Source: an uncultured Bacteroidaceae bacterium (GTDB taxonomy: Bacteria > Bacteroidota > Bacteroidia > Bacteroidales > Bacteroidaceae). From it: a DNA stretch of 64,000 nucleotides. Both the position numbers and the translations under genes were made by a program. The notes below the pieces were generated by a model. That model was given only the letters and a program-made list of their open reading frames with translations. It ran no database searches and had not been told where the DNA came from. Of the stretch, positions 28,193 through 37,483 are shown in pieces (position 1 is the stretch's first letter; each line of letters begins with the position of its first letter). The stretch spans positions 1-64,000 of the forward strand of contig CAKQYA010000001.1 of the NCBI GenBank assembly GCA_934293005.1. The letters run 5' to 3'.

Positions 28193-28462
28193 TACACACG
28201 TACATTATTTATATTACAGTTGCAAAGGTACGCCAATTAACAGAGACTACAAAATAAATCATTTCTTTTTTGTCCACAAGTGTCGCAGTTTACGCCACTT
28301 CCACACACAGCATATAGAGTCACCCATGCAGCGTGCCCTGTTATTACTGTACACGACGTGCCTTTTATCATGCCGCACCCCTACCGCCCTTAGTTCTCTG
28401 CAGTTCTATCGTATAATTTCCACAACATGTCATGAACCAATAACACATAACCGCATAAAACA

Positions 28463-28502
28463 AAAAAAGCAGAAGCTCATAAACTTGAAGCTCCTGCTTT
28501 TT
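28463..28502 (-). terminator. Terminator of rpmH
   Basis: On the minus strand AAAAGCAGGAGCTTCAAG folds with GAGCTTCTGC and is followed by a run of seven T. It lies about 22 bp after the rpmH stop. Confidence 0.8.
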
Positions 28503-28524
28503 GTATTGCGAACGGCACTAATAA

Positions 28525-28680
28525 TTATTTGCCGTGATGCTCGCTTGATACTGTAAGAGACTTGCGTCCCTTTCTGCGACGTGCTGACAATACGCGACGT
28601 CCATTAGCTGTCTGCATACGAAGACGGAATCCGTGCTTGTTGATTCTCTTCCTGTTGTGAGGCTGGAATGTTCTTTTCAT
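28525..28680 (-). CDS. rpmH: 50S ribosomal protein L34
   Basis: Ribosomal protein L34, 51 aa: [22 protein letters not shown], then [21 protein letters not shown], the complete family signature. ATG 28680, TAA 28525. It is transcribed alone from the minus strand with its own terminator. Region 28193-28462 upstream of the PASTA gene contains no other gene that I can see. Confidence 0.97.
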   Translation of the reverse strand: MKRTFQPHNRKRINKHGFRLRMQTANGRRVLSARRRKGRKSLTVSSEHHGK

Positions 28681-28838
28681 TTCTTCTTTATTTTTATTAT
28701 TAATTCTTTTTAGCTATTCACTCTACACACGAACACGCCATAACGCATCAAACAGCATGTCATTTTGTGTAAAACGACTGCAAAATTAGTGAATTTCAAG
28801 AAATCAGCAAAAGAAAACCCCAAAAAACACAAACTTTT

Positions 28839-28869
28839 TTTGTCATTTTAATGTTTTTACGTAATTTTG
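28839..28869 (+). promoter_or_regulatory. Consensus promoter of efp
   Basis: TTTG (28839-28842), exactly 19 nt, then TAATTTTG (28862-28869): a full match to the Bacteroidota -33/-7 pattern. The leader to the efp ATG is about 45 nt. Confidence 0.85.
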
Positions 28870-28919
28870 CATCCGAATTCAACTTGTAAAGTACAAACTT
28901 TAATACAAAAAACAATTTT

Positions 28920-29489
28920 ATGGCTATATTAGCAGGTGACATTAAGAAGGGCGTATGCCTCCGCCTTGACGACGGCAAAATATGGGTAGTAATCGATTTT
29001 CTTCACAAGAAGCCAGGCAAGGGCAACACTGTGATGATCACAAAGCTTCGCAACGTAGAAGACGGCCGTGTGCTCGAACGCACTTGGATTGTCTCAGCCA
29101 AGCTCGATGACGTTACTGTTTCTCACCAGCAATTTCAATATCTCTACAAGGAAGGCGATGATATGGTGTTCATGAACACAGAGACTTTCGAACAGGTGAA
29201 CATTGCTAAGGACCTCATCACAGGCGGTGATTTCCTCAAGGAAGGCGAGACAATGGTTATGGCTTCAATCGACGATCAGACAGGCGCCATCCTAACAGCA
29301 GAAGCACCTGTGAAGATTGTGCTCAAGGTCACTTACACAGAGCCAGGACTCAAGGGCGACACAGCCACAAACGCCACAAAGCCTGCGACACTCGAGACAG
29401 GCGTTGAGATCCGTGTGCCCCTCTTCATCAACGAGGGTGACATGATTGAGGTTGACACTCGCGACGCTTCTTATGTGGGCCGCAAGTAA
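28920..29489 (+). CDS. efp: Translation elongation factor P
   Basis: Elongation factor P, 189 aa, which relieves ribosome stalling at polyproline. Three beta domains in order: KOW-like (KKGVCLRLDDGKIWVVIDFLHKKPGKGN), OB (VFMNTETFEQVNI) and the C-terminal OB domain (VTYTEPGLKGDTATNATKPATLETG, the EFP signature). The residue at the tip of the first domain loop is Lys within KKPGKGN. Length is normal. Monocistronic with a strong promoter and terminator. Confidence 0.97.
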   Translation: MAILAGDIKKGVCLRLDDGKIWVVIDFLHKKPGKGNTVMITKLRNVEDGRVLERTWIVSAKLDDVTVSHQQFQYLYKEGDDMVFMNTETFEQVNIAKDLITGGDFLKEGETMVMASIDDQTGAILTAEAPVKIVLKVTYTEPGLKGDTATNATKPATLETGVEIRVPLFINEGDMIEVDTRDASYVGRK

Positions 29490-29523
29490 TCCAGCCACTT
29501 ACTATCTCAACAAGAAAAGACAC

Positions 29524-29570
29524 AGAGGTTGCCTCAGACAGCATAATGTCTGGCGGCAGCCTCTATTTTT
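29524..29570 (+). terminator. Terminator of efp
   Basis: Imperfect stem AGAGGTTGCC...CAGCCTCT, with inner pairing CAGACA / TGTCTG, ends in ATTTTT, 35 bp after efp. Confidence 0.85.
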
Positions 29571-29677
29571 ATAGCCATGGGTGTATGTCCAACATGGCGA
29601 ATGGCCACAAATAAGCCGCCCGAATTAAGCAAAGGTGTTTTGCCGCTTCTCCTCAAGCCGTGCATCCCCTATCTCAC

Positions 29678-29718
29678 AAAAAAGCGGAGATCACCTCAGA
29701 ACAACTGAGACAATCTCC
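29678..29718 (-). terminator. Terminator of the short minus-strand unit
   Basis: On the minus strand GGAGAT...CTCAG folds with CTGAG...ATCTCC and is followed by GCTTTTTT. It ends the unit that begins at the promoter 30046-30053. Confidence 0.75.
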
Positions 29719-29745
29719 TTATTAAATTTTAATTCTTGTTTTTAA

Positions 29746-29802
29746 CTACAAGACAGTTTCTTCATTCAAAACAAAACATGAAAAAGAACCGTCTTGATTC
29801 AT
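29746..29802 (-). CDS. Possible 18-residue ORF in short minus-strand unit
   Basis: ATG 29802 to TAG 29746, preceded by GGAAAG. The peptide (MNQDGSFSCFVLNEETVL) has no recognisable features. It follows the 19-residue hydrophobic ORF in the same transcript. It may simply be chance; it is recorded because a promoter and terminator frame it. Confidence 0.25.
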   Translation of the reverse strand: MNQDGSFSCFVLNEETVL

Positions 29803-29819
29803 CTTTTCTTTCCTTTTAC

Positions 29820-29879
29820 TTATCCTCTAAGTGCTGCCACTGCTACAACTATAGAGAGAATGATAGCCAATACGATCAT
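29820..29879 (-). CDS. Possible 19-residue hydrophobic peptide
   Basis: ATG 29879 to TAA 29820 encodes MIVLAIILSIVVAVAALRG, a single membrane-spanning helix. It has a textbook Shine-Dalgarno (AAAGGAGA) 8 nt upstream, which is uncommon in this phylum and argues for real translation. The transcript runs from a TAACTTTG promoter (30046) to a terminator (29678) with a leader of about 160 nt. A small membrane peptide, a type I toxin-like peptide or a leader peptide are all possible; no homologue is recognised. Confidence 0.5.
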   Translation of the reverse strand: MIVLAIILSIVVAVAALRG

Positions 29880-30045
29880 AGTTCAATCTCCTTTCATTTA
29901 GTTATCCTAATCTTTTTACCTGCAAACCATGATTAACATGGATGCCTTTGTTCTCACCGTTCGCATTCTTCCATCTCGTGGATATCGGTGTAGCCTTTTT
30001 TACTGTCTTAGTTCAGGAATCGCCACCCCTTTCCTTTTGACACTG

Positions 30046-30053
30046 CAAAGTTA
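30046..30053 (-). promoter_or_regulatory. -7 element of the short minus-strand unit
   Basis: TAACTTTG on the minus strand; ATTG lies 19 nt upstream at the -33 position. This predicts a transcript of about 360 nt ending at 29678. Confidence 0.6.
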
Positions 30054-30122
30054 TCATATGCTTTCATTATGACAATGGATAAAAGCATTAAAAAATTATT
30101 AGAGCATCAAATCATTGACCAG

Positions 30123-30156
30123 AATCAATGTGTGTGTGCGCACACATAGATTGATT
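30123..30156. repeat. Inverted repeat with GT/CA core
   Basis: AATCAAT ... ATTGATT flanks a palindromic TGTGTGTGCGCACACA core. It lies upstream of the minus-strand promoter at 30046 and of the SNF2 promoter at 30351. Possible operator; function unknown. The rest of 30157-30350 is AT-rich with no gene. Confidence 0.55.
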
Positions 30157-30350
30157 AAAACATATTTTTCAACATAAACGACACACATCATATATGGCAA
30201 TATGGAATAAGACAAAAACACATCACATTCCATATAAACAACAAGCCGGATATCCTAATCACGCAGGCCTCACAAGTGCCTTAATAGAAAAATGACATCG
30301 AAACGTCGAATAAAAAGCAAAAAGAAAATTGTTATATCAGAATAAATCAC

Positions 30351-30358
30351 TACCTTTG
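30351..30358 (+). promoter_or_regulatory. -7 element of SNF2 helicase gene
   Basis: TACCTTTG with ATTG 19 nt upstream (30328-30331), 77 bp before the ATG. Confidence 0.65.
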
Positions 30359-30434
30359 CACAATTCGAGATGTCAGATATGATAAACACAATGTCTGGCT
30401 ATGAAATCTGCTAAAACGACGACAAATAGAAACT

Positions 30435-33400
30435 ATGATACCAGACACATACAAACAACTCAGTGAAGACGCACAGAAACTAATATGCTATTATGCATAT
30501 ACAGGCTATGGGCTGGAAAAGAGGATGGACGACCAGATAACCATCCTCACAAACACATGTTTCCCATCACTGAGAGGCGAAGAGGCACTGCAGGAGTTGA
30601 TTGACATGGGACTCATAGTGAATGCAAGCCGCGACTGGCTAACCAACACAGTCAATTATGAGATTGAGGAAAACAGTTTTGTGTCTGCTTTGTGGTATCT
30701 GTTCACAGAAAGGAAAGACCTTCTCTACTCATTACGCAAGACAAAGGATATGCGCAACGCGGAATATATGGAACTGCGCACATCCATAGAACTCCTCTCA
30801 GTCACCGACAGCGAGATGTGTGAATATGCAAGCACCATACCTGCATGGCAAGCCAAGCATCTATGCTGCATGGCTGACGATGTCGCATTCAAGGCCCTGC
30901 TTGAGAAATTGCCGCCAGAGACATTTGCAGCCCTGTATAATGCCCTGCCTTGCTATTGGACTGAATATGACATAGCAGCCGACATAAGCGTGCCGCTATC
31001 CGTGCTTGTGAATTACAACACCATCACAGAAGCCGCACGCAATAAGTTCATAGCCGACTTCGAGCTTTACTCCTACATTGCCTTTGGCCAAATGCCAGGC
31101 AAGGGACTGTATTCGAATATATCTTCCGGATACACATTAGGTGGACTGCACGCCATATATAGCGGCAAGGCCACAGAAGCAGTCAAATGGTTTGACGCAG
31201 CATTAAAACTGCAGGTTACAGAGAAAGGTGAAAAAGGCTTTTTCACCAATCCACTGCTCACTTTATATCTTGTCATAGCTTACATTGCCGCTGCAGCAGA
31301 CACGAACGCAAGCAACGAGAAGGTGGTCGCAGTGTGCCAGGAACGTTTGAAAAGCCTTACATCAGCACTTGTGGCAAAAAGAGATTCGCGATACACACCG
31401 GCTCTCGTCCTTGCGGAAGACTTCTGCAAGATAAATCAGCGCCTGCACAAAAACACTATACAGACACTGTATGACGAGAACAACAAGCCACACCGTCCGG
31501 CATTGTTTCGCGAACTGTCATACCTGCTGGCCAACCTCTTAGGATTTTCAACCATCAACATGAGCAGCGCACAAAGCACACCTCATCTTGCAATGCTGAG
31601 GTTCGAGATGTCTAAATATTTGCCACTCGACAGCGAAGACAAGCAGCAACTATACCGACGCTTCGGCATGGAGCCCATCTTGCCGCAGTTGCCTCATGAA
31701 GAAGAATGGAGGATGATTCTTGACGACCTGATGGTGTCGGCCGACAGAGGAACATCACCTTCGGCCACAAGCCGCATCATCTATCTTATAGACCCTCAGA
31801 AACCCAATGCAATACAAGTGAGGGAACAGGTGAGGCAGAAAGATGGAGGATGGAGCAATGGCAAGCGCATCAATGACATCAGGTATAAAACTGGTCAGAT
31901 TGACTTCATGAACAATACCGACAGGCGCATCTTCGACAAATTCACCCGAAGCATGAAGACTGAGCTCACACTGGAGGATGTGGTTGAGGAAATGGCCAAC
32001 GACCCCCGCCTTTACCTTGGTTCCTACCCTCCATTTGAGCAAGTGGAAGTGACGATAGACCGTCCATACCTTGTGGTGGAAAACGACGGGGAGAAGTTTG
32101 TGGTGAAGTCTAACGTGCCTCTCGACAGTACAAAAAGAGACATCATCATCAACGAATATTCCCCAACATCGCTGAGCGTAATACGCATACCAAACGACAT
32201 ACGCGATTACTACATCAAACTGCTGCAGCTGGGCAGCCTTCCACTTGAAGCAGAGGACGCCCTGCGTTCACTTCTCAAAAAGATTGGAGGAAAGGTAGAG
32301 CTCCACTCATCGCTGATAGAAGGGGGCAGCACTTTGCCTCTTACTGACGGCACATGGTCCATCGGCTTCAGACTTGTTTCCAAGAACAACGGCACATGGG
32401 AAGTGCGCAACTTCGTCAAGCCTCTGCCAAACGGGCGCCATATCTTCACACCGGCTAAAGGCAACGAAATTATCATTGACGAAAATGAGGAAGGACGCTA
32501 CCGCGTGAAACGCAATCTGCCAATGGAAGCATCCAACCTGGAGATGGTAGAAGCCTTCTACAACAGTTTTGGCCACGACTATGAGGAACGTGGCTTGTAT
32601 GCCCCAGACTTCGTCATCAATCTCATGATGCTCATACAAGAGCACCCAGACATGTTCTTCGCCGAATGGCCTGAAGGACAGTCGTTCAAAGTAAGAGGCA
32701 TGAGAACAGGATCAGGAGCATGGTCGGGCACGATGAGGCAGAAAGGACAATGGTTCGACATCGAAGGAGATGTTGACATTGACGAAAACACACGCATCAG
32801 CATTAAGGAACTTCTTGAACTTGCCAGCCACAGCGAGGGCAGATATCTGAAAATAAGCGATGACGAGTTTGTCGTCATCAGCGAGAAACTGCACAAGCAG
32901 CTTGATGCCCTCAACGCCATAGTCAACAGAGAAAACGGAGGACTGAAAATATCCCCATTCAGCGCAGCACTTATCAACAACGATGTGCTGCATGGCGTTA
33001 TCGAATTTGGCATCGACAAGAATCTCTCCGAAGCAAGGCAACGCATTATAGAAGCCTCAGAATACAGCCCTGAGGTGCCCAAAACACTTAATGCCACATT
33101 GCGCCATTACCAATTGGACGGCTACCATTGGATGGCCCGCCTCAACAAATGGGGCGCAGGCGCTCTACTTGCCGACGACATGGGTCTTGGCAAGACCCTG
33201 CAATCCATAGCCTTCCTTCTCCTTCAGAAAGAGCATGGTCCTTCCCTTGTGGTGGCACCAGCATCGGTCGTGCCCAACTGGAAAAGCGAGATAGAAAGGT
33301 TTGCCCCATCACTCAACGTGCAGATTCTCAACTTTGCGCAAGACCGCAAGGAAGTCATTGATAATGCAGGTCCCGGCGATGTCGTTGTTACCACTTATGG

Positions 33401-34460
33401 CATACTGCTGAGCGTGCAAGACCTTATCACCTCCAAAGAATGGAACGTTGCTTGCCTCGATGAAGCGCATATCATAAAAAATAGAGGAGCCAAGACAAGC
33501 GCAGCAGCCATGAAAATACAGGCGAAGAACCGCATCATGCTCACAGGTACACCCGTGCAGAATCATTTAGGTGAACTATGGAACCTGTTCCAATTTGTCA
33601 ACCCGGGGCTCCTTGGCACCTACGAGCAGTTCTCGCAGAAGTTTATCATACCTATAGAAGGCAATAAAGACAAAGACAGGCAGCAGGTGCTCGATGACCT
33701 TGTGCATCCCTTCATGCTGCGACGCACCAAACAGGCCGTACTGAAAGAACTGCCTGAGAAGACAGAAATATACCAGCCAGTCGAACTCAGCAGGGAAGAG
33801 ATGGCCATATACGAGAGCATTCGCTCAAAGGCAGAGAACATGCTTAACGGCAACGACAGCAACGTGACGATGAACGTGCTGGCCGAAATCACCCGTCTGC
33901 GCCAAGCAGCTTGTTGTGCCGAACTCATTGAATCAAAATGGAAAGGTGACAGTTCAAAAATCACCATGCTCACCGAACTGCTGCAAGGCGTTATTGAAGG
34001 AGGCAACCGCGCACTGGTCTTCAGTCAGTTTGTCAGCTTTTTCGACATAATCAAGAGAGAGCTCGACCGCCTCGGCATGGACTATTACTATATCGATGGC
34101 AGCGTGCCTGTAAAGAAACGCTCAGAGATGGTCAACGAGTTTCAAAACGGCAAAAAGAGCATATTCCTCATCAGCCTCAAGGCTGGCGGACTGGGTCTCA
34201 ACCTCACAGGTGCCAACTACGTGTTCCACCTCGACCCATGGTGGAATCCAGCCATCGAGCAGCAAGCCACCGACCGTGTCTACCGCATCGGACAGACTCA
34301 GGCAGTCACAGTGTATCACCTTGTGAGCCAGCACACCATAGAAGAAAAGATCATACGCCTGCATGAAAGCAAGCGTGAATTGGCAGAAAACATCCTCGCA
34401 GGCACAGACATCAGCCACAAACTGACAGGAAAAGACCTGCTTGAGATGATAAGGAGATAA
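30435..34460 (+). CDS. SNF2-family DNA-dependent ATPase
   Basis: A very large Swi2/Snf2 helicase-like protein, 1341 aa. The ATPase core occupies about the last 450 residues: motif I DDMGLGKT (about 914-921), motif Ia PASVVPNW, motif II DEAH at 1009, motif III LTGTPVQN, motif V SLKAGGLGLNLT and motif VI QQATDRVYRIGQT (about 1274). The first about 880 residues have no family that I recognise; they look alpha-helical at first and mixed later. Such proteins translocate on DNA to remodel protein-DNA complexes or RNA polymerase. No methyltransferase, nuclease or phage-defence partner is adjacent, so a housekeeping role is more likely than defence, though unproven. Confidence 0.9.
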   Translation: MIPDTYKQLSEDAQKLICYYAYTGYGLEKRMDDQITILTNTCFPSLRGEEALQELIDMGLIVNASRDWLTNTVNYEIEENSFVSALWYLFTERKDLLYSLRKTKDMRNAEYMELRTSIELLSVTDSEMCEYASTIPAWQAKHLCCMADDVAFKALLEKLPPETFAALYNALPCYWTEYDIAADISVPLSVLVNYNTITEAARNKFIADFELYSYIAFGQMPGKGLYSNISSGYTLGGLHAIYSGKATEAVKWFDAALKLQVTEKGEKGFFTNPLLTLYLVIAYIAAAADTNASNEKVVAVCQERLKSLTSALVAKRDSRYTPALVLAEDFCKINQRLHKNTIQTLYDENNKPHRPALFRELSYLLANLLGFSTINMSSAQSTPHLAMLRFEMSKYLPLDSEDKQQLYRRFGMEPILPQLPHEEEWRMILDDLMVSADRGTSPSATSRIIYLIDPQKPNAIQVREQVRQKDGGWSNGKRINDIRYKTGQIDFMNNTDRRIFDKFTRSMKTELTLEDVVEEMANDPRLYLGSYPPFEQVEVTIDRPYLVVENDGEKFVVKSNVPLDSTKRDIIINEYSPTSLSVIRIPNDIRDYYIKLLQLGSLPLEAEDALRSLLKKIGGKVELHSSLIEGGSTLPLTDGTWSIGFRLVSKNNGTWEVRNFVKPLPNGRHIFTPAKGNEIIIDENEEGRYRVKRNLPMEASNLEMVEAFYNSFGHDYEERGLYAPDFVINLMMLIQEHPDMFFAEWPEGQSFKVRGMRTGSGAWSGTMRQKGQWFDIEGDVDIDENTRISIKELLELASHSEGRYLKISDDEFVVISEKLHKQLDALNAIVNRENGGLKISPFSAALINNDVLHGVIEFGIDKNLSEARQRIIEASEYSPEVPKTLNATLRHYQLDGYHWMARLNKWGAGALLADDMGLGKTLQSIAFLLLQKEHGPSLVVAPASVVPNWKSEIERFAPSLNVQILNFAQDRKEVIDNAGPGDVVVTTYGILLSVQDLITSKEWNVACLDEAHIIKNRGAKTSAAAMKIQAKNRIMLTGTPVQNHLGELWNLFQFVNPGLLGTYEQFSQKFIIPIEGNKDKDRQQVLDDLVHPFMLRRTKQAVLKELPEKTEIYQPVELSREEMAIYESIRSKAENMLNGNDSNVTMNVLAEITRLRQAACCAELIESKWKGDSSKITMLTELLQGVIEGGNRALVFSQFVSFFDIIKRELDRLGMDYYYIDGSVPVKKRSEMVNEFQNGKKSIFLISLKAGGLGLNLTGANYVFHLDPWWNPAIEQQATDRVYRIGQTQAVTVYHLVSQHTIEEKIIRLHESKRELAENILAGTDISHKLTGKDLLEMIRR

Positions 34461-34484
34461 TCATCCCCTATGGAAACCTCTCCT

Positions 34485-34582
34485 ATAGGCATGATAATAC
34501 TCTGCAAGGCTATGATACAACGTGACGCATCCAGCAGCCGACAGCGAAGTGAATAGGCATGGTAATAACCTGCAAGGCAATG
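34485..34582. repeat. Imperfect 30-bp direct repeat
   Basis: ATAGGCATGATAATACTCTG... (34485-34514) recurs at 34553-34582 with 26 of 30 positions identical. It lies between the SNF2 gene and a secreted-protein gene. Meaning unknown. Confidence 0.5.
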
Positions 34583-34662
34583 CTGCCGCTTAAATCACGC
34601 ACAGATTTTCCATATAGTGTTCGACAACCAATATAATAACATTCAACTAACAACAAACTAAT

Positions 34663-37119
34663 ATGAAAAAAACCTTACTATTGGTGGCCACATTAGCGGC
34701 AACAGCCAGTTCATTCGCTGACGAATGGCAAAAACCTATCTACAGCGGCAAATACAAGATGCTCGAAGCAGGCAGCACAGTGTATATCTACAACACTGAC
34801 GCTCACCTCTTCCTCGGAGAAGGCAACGACTATGGCACTCACGCCACAGTGGGCGACAGAGGCACTTACTTCCGTGTGAAGCAGCATCTGGACGAAAACG
34901 ACACATGGGATGGCGTCAACTACACCATCGAAGACTACAGCCTCTCTAAGGACGGTTGGTTCAACATGTTCATCACAGACTATGGCAATGTGTATAACGA
35001 CCGCAAGGCCCAAGATGACTATTTCTTCACTTTCACAGATTTGGGCAACAACACTTACCAGATCATGGGTTCAGACATCAACCCTCAGTGGAAGACATCA
35101 GGCGACTTCTCTGGCTACATGCTCGGACATTATACGGGCTACACTAACACTAAAGACAACATCCAGACTGGCACAGGCGTCATCTACGACCTTGCCGGAG
35201 ATGACAGCAACTATGAAAAAGGCGAATTCAACACCACATGGGCATTCGTAGACGAAGTAGACTATATTGACTATGAAGAAAAGCTCAGTACGTATGAAGC
35301 AGCCATCAAACTTGGCGAAGTAATAAAAAAAGCTGACGGACTTGGTGCAACAGGACTCGATGCAGAAAAATCCGTATACGCCAACACAGCAAGTTCTAAA
35401 GAAGAAATCGAAGAAGCCATTAAGTCGGCAGAGCAGAAGATACTCGATCAGATGGAAGTGATTGTCACCCCCGACAACCCGCAGACCATATTCACAGACG
35501 AGTGCAACAACATTGAAAACTGGACTAACGGAATCAATGCCGATACATGGGGCACGCAATCATGGATAGCAGACGGATGGTCAGGCTTCAATGACACGAC
35601 ACTCAACATTTGGGGTTCAAGCCTCAACGGCAATGCAAGCATCACAAAGACCAACCTGCCCAAAGGCATCTATGTGATAGACATGGCCGTATACTCTGAG
35701 AGCATGGACGGATACGTCTATGCCAACGACAATAAAAAGACAGTGGTTGGCGGTGCTCTTGGACAAGTGTACAACGTCACAACCAATGTCACAGACGGTT
35801 GTTTGGAGTTTGGTTTCGGGCAAGATTCGTCTAAAAAAAACTGGGTGGCCATCGACAATGCCACTGTAAAATACTACGGAAATGGTGCAAAGGCTCTTAA
35901 ATACTGGCTCAACAGTCTGAAGGACAGCAGCACAGATCTTGATGATGCTGTATTCGAGACAGCGCTCAAGAGCGAGTATGACGCTGTGCTTGGCAAGGTT
36001 GATGCAGCTGAGACAGACAATGAAATACTCGCTGTCATCAAGGAATATGAAGCTGTGCTCGACAAGATTTCTATAAGCATCGACGCTTACACAAATCTCA
36101 GCGATGCCATTAAGGAAGCAGACAACATCATCACCAACGAGTTGTGCAACACCTACTACGGAGACCAACTCAGCGACATGAAGGACGAGAAGGGAAATGT
36201 ATACGAGACACACACTCTCTCAGCCGACAAAGTGAACGAAGAGACCAAGGAACTCAAAGCTCTCTGCGAAGAGGCTATGCAGTATATCTGGAACGTGGAG
36301 AAGCTCAACAGCGAACTGGAAACAGCCGCTGGCATCTACGCTGAGTACGAAGACTCTGCCACAGAAGGCGCAAAGACTGCATACAAAGACTTTGTTGCAG
36401 CCAACAGTTCACTCAAGGAAAAAGACTTGAAGGCCGATGAGGTGCAGGCTCTCATAAACGAGCTATACAAAATAGAGTTCAATCTGTCTCTCAAGGATGA
36501 GGAAGCAAGCGATGACAATCCTGTCGACTATACTGCACGCATCTTCAACAACGGATTTGTCGGCACCGACGGTTGGACCAATGATGGTTGGAACACATTT
36601 GCCAATAACACCAAATGGTCAGACTTTGGCAATGAAGATGGAGCATCGAGCGCAAAAGAGGATGGCTACTACCTCAACCTCTGGAACGATTCCGCAGCCG
36701 ACTGCTACCAGGTTGTCAACAACCTTCCTGCAGGAGCCTACACTCTCACCTTTGGCGCTTATGCCGACAAAGATGGCCTTGAGGTGTATGCTAACGACAA
36801 TAGCCTAAAGATTGCAACAGGCCAAGATGCAGCATACAACTACATGCATGTCTATACTATCGATGTCATCATTGGCGATGAAGGCACACTGAAGATAGGC
36901 ATACGCAACACCGCTGAAGGCGAGATGTGGGCTATGGCAGACGAATTCCGCCTCGAATACAAGGGCACCAGCAGTTCTATCATGACAGGCGTGGATGCTG
37001 TTGAGCCTGCTGTTGCAAAGACAACGGATGCCTACACAATCTCAGGTGTCAAGGCAGGCAACGACGCTACAGCCAAAGGCATAATAATCAAGAACGGCAA
37101 GAAATATTACAACAAGTAG
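34663..37119 (+). CDS. Large secreted protein of unknown function, 818 aa
   Basis: Signal peptide about 1-19 (ends SSFA). No enzyme family is recognised. Residues about 270-410 and 620-780 look like two related beta-sandwich modules of carbohydrate-binding type: each has a WTNxGxNxxxW-like start, then LPKGIYVIDMAVYSES or LPAGAYTLTFGAYADK, then a YANDN motif. Helical linkers rich in Glu, Lys and Ala (about 205-265, 415-610) lie between. The tail (GIIIKNGKKYYNK) resembles type IX sorting ends. The final Lys codon and the TAG stop lie inside a MITE (37114-37292), so the native 3' end may be altered. It probably acts on or binds glycans at the surface, by inference. Confidence 0.8.
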   Translation: MKKTLLLVATLAATASSFADEWQKPIYSGKYKMLEAGSTVYIYNTDAHLFLGEGNDYGTHATVGDRGTYFRVKQHLDENDTWDGVNYTIEDYSLSKDGWFNMFITDYGNVYNDRKAQDDYFFTFTDLGNNTYQIMGSDINPQWKTSGDFSGYMLGHYTGYTNTKDNIQTGTGVIYDLAGDDSNYEKGEFNTTWAFVDEVDYIDYEEKLSTYEAAIKLGEVIKKADGLGATGLDAEKSVYANTASSKEEIEEAIKSAEQKILDQMEVIVTPDNPQTIFTDECNNIENWTNGINADTWGTQSWIADGWSGFNDTTLNIWGSSLNGNASITKTNLPKGIYVIDMAVYSESMDGYVYANDNKKTVVGGALGQVYNVTTNVTDGCLEFGFGQDSSKKNWVAIDNATVKYYGNGAKALKYWLNSLKDSSTDLDDAVFETALKSEYDAVLGKVDAAETDNEILAVIKEYEAVLDKISISIDAYTNLSDAIKEADNIITNELCNTYYGDQLSDMKDEKGNVYETHTLSADKVNEETKELKALCEEAMQYIWNVEKLNSELETAAGIYAEYEDSATEGAKTAYKDFVAANSSLKEKDLKADEVQALINELYKIEFNLSLKDEEASDDNPVDYTARIFNNGFVGTDGWTNDGWNTFANNTKWSDFGNEDGASSAKEDGYYLNLWNDSAADCYQVVNNLPAGAYTLTFGAYADKDGLEVYANDNSLKIATGQDAAYNYMHVYTIDVIIGDEGTLKIGIRNTAEGEMWAMADEFRLEYKGTSSSIMTGVDAVEPAVAKTTDAYTISGVKAGNDATAKGIIIKNGKKYYNK

Positions 37120-37292
37120 GTGCTCATAATTATATTTGACGCGCTCTATCTTGAGGCAGATTTTTCTTCTGTTTGATGGAGCTATGCGGGCATAGTGAAT
37201 GATAAACAGAAGGAAAAGATGACCGAGAGAGTGTGCGACAAATAAGAAAGCGGCTTACTTTGATATTATAAAATAATTTTGAACACCTACTT
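37114..37292. mobile_element. MITE-like element, copy 1 (179 bp)
   Basis: Terminal inverted repeats AAGTAGGTGCTCATAATTAT (left) and ATAATTTTGAACACCTACTT (right). It is nearly identical to the copy at 60657-60841, and its ends match 63586-63673. No transposase frame is intact. The left TIR overlaps the last codons and stop of the secreted-protein gene and separates it from its terminator at 37351. No clear target-site duplication. Confidence 0.85.
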
Positions 37293-37350
37293 AAGTAAAT
37301 TGCCATGCAACGGCATTGTTTTTCATGCCATTTGCAATAAATCATCTCAC

Positions 37351-37387
37351 ATGAGGCGGAATGTTTTCACATTTCGCCTCATTTTTA
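37351..37387 (+). terminator. Terminator of the 818-aa protein gene
   Basis: Stem ATGAGGCGGAATG / CATTTCGCCTCAT (one G-U) with a 6-nt loop and TTTTTATTTT. It lies beyond MITE copy 1, consistent with the element having inserted between gene and terminator. Confidence 0.88.
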
Positions 37388-37399
37388 TTTTATTTTGCA

Positions 37400-37407
37400 T
37401 ATCTTTG
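37400..37407 (+). promoter_or_regulatory. -7 element of PL11 gene, with leader repeat
   Basis: TATCTTTG, 77 bp upstream of the ATG. The leader contains TTAACAACTAACTT (37421-37434) and TCAACAACTAACTT (37441-37454). A similar TTAACAACTAACT precedes the next secreted-protein gene (42440-42452). Confidence 0.6.
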
Positions 37408-37483
37408 CACAAATCTTTAATTAACAACTAACTTATTTGATCAACAACTAACTTATAACTTAACTATCAACCAGTATTACATC

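Noticed and set aside
28113..28556. 147-residue plus-strand frame upstream of rpmH
   Set aside because: It runs antisense to the PASTA gene and the rpmH terminator; the composition is not protein-like.
29736..29936. 66-residue plus-strand frame after efp
   Set aside because: Overlaps the minus-strand unit with promoter, Shine-Dalgarno and terminator; its translation is low-complexity and has no features.
30435..34460. SNF2 helicase as part of a phage-defence island
   Set aside because: No adjacent methyltransferase, nuclease, phospholipase D or other defence partner is present. Neighbours are efp and secreted glycan proteins.
37130..37345. 71-residue minus-strand frame across MITE copy 1 as a transposase
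   Set aside because: The interior of the three copies shares no intact frame, and copy 3 lacks most of it. The element is non-autonomous.
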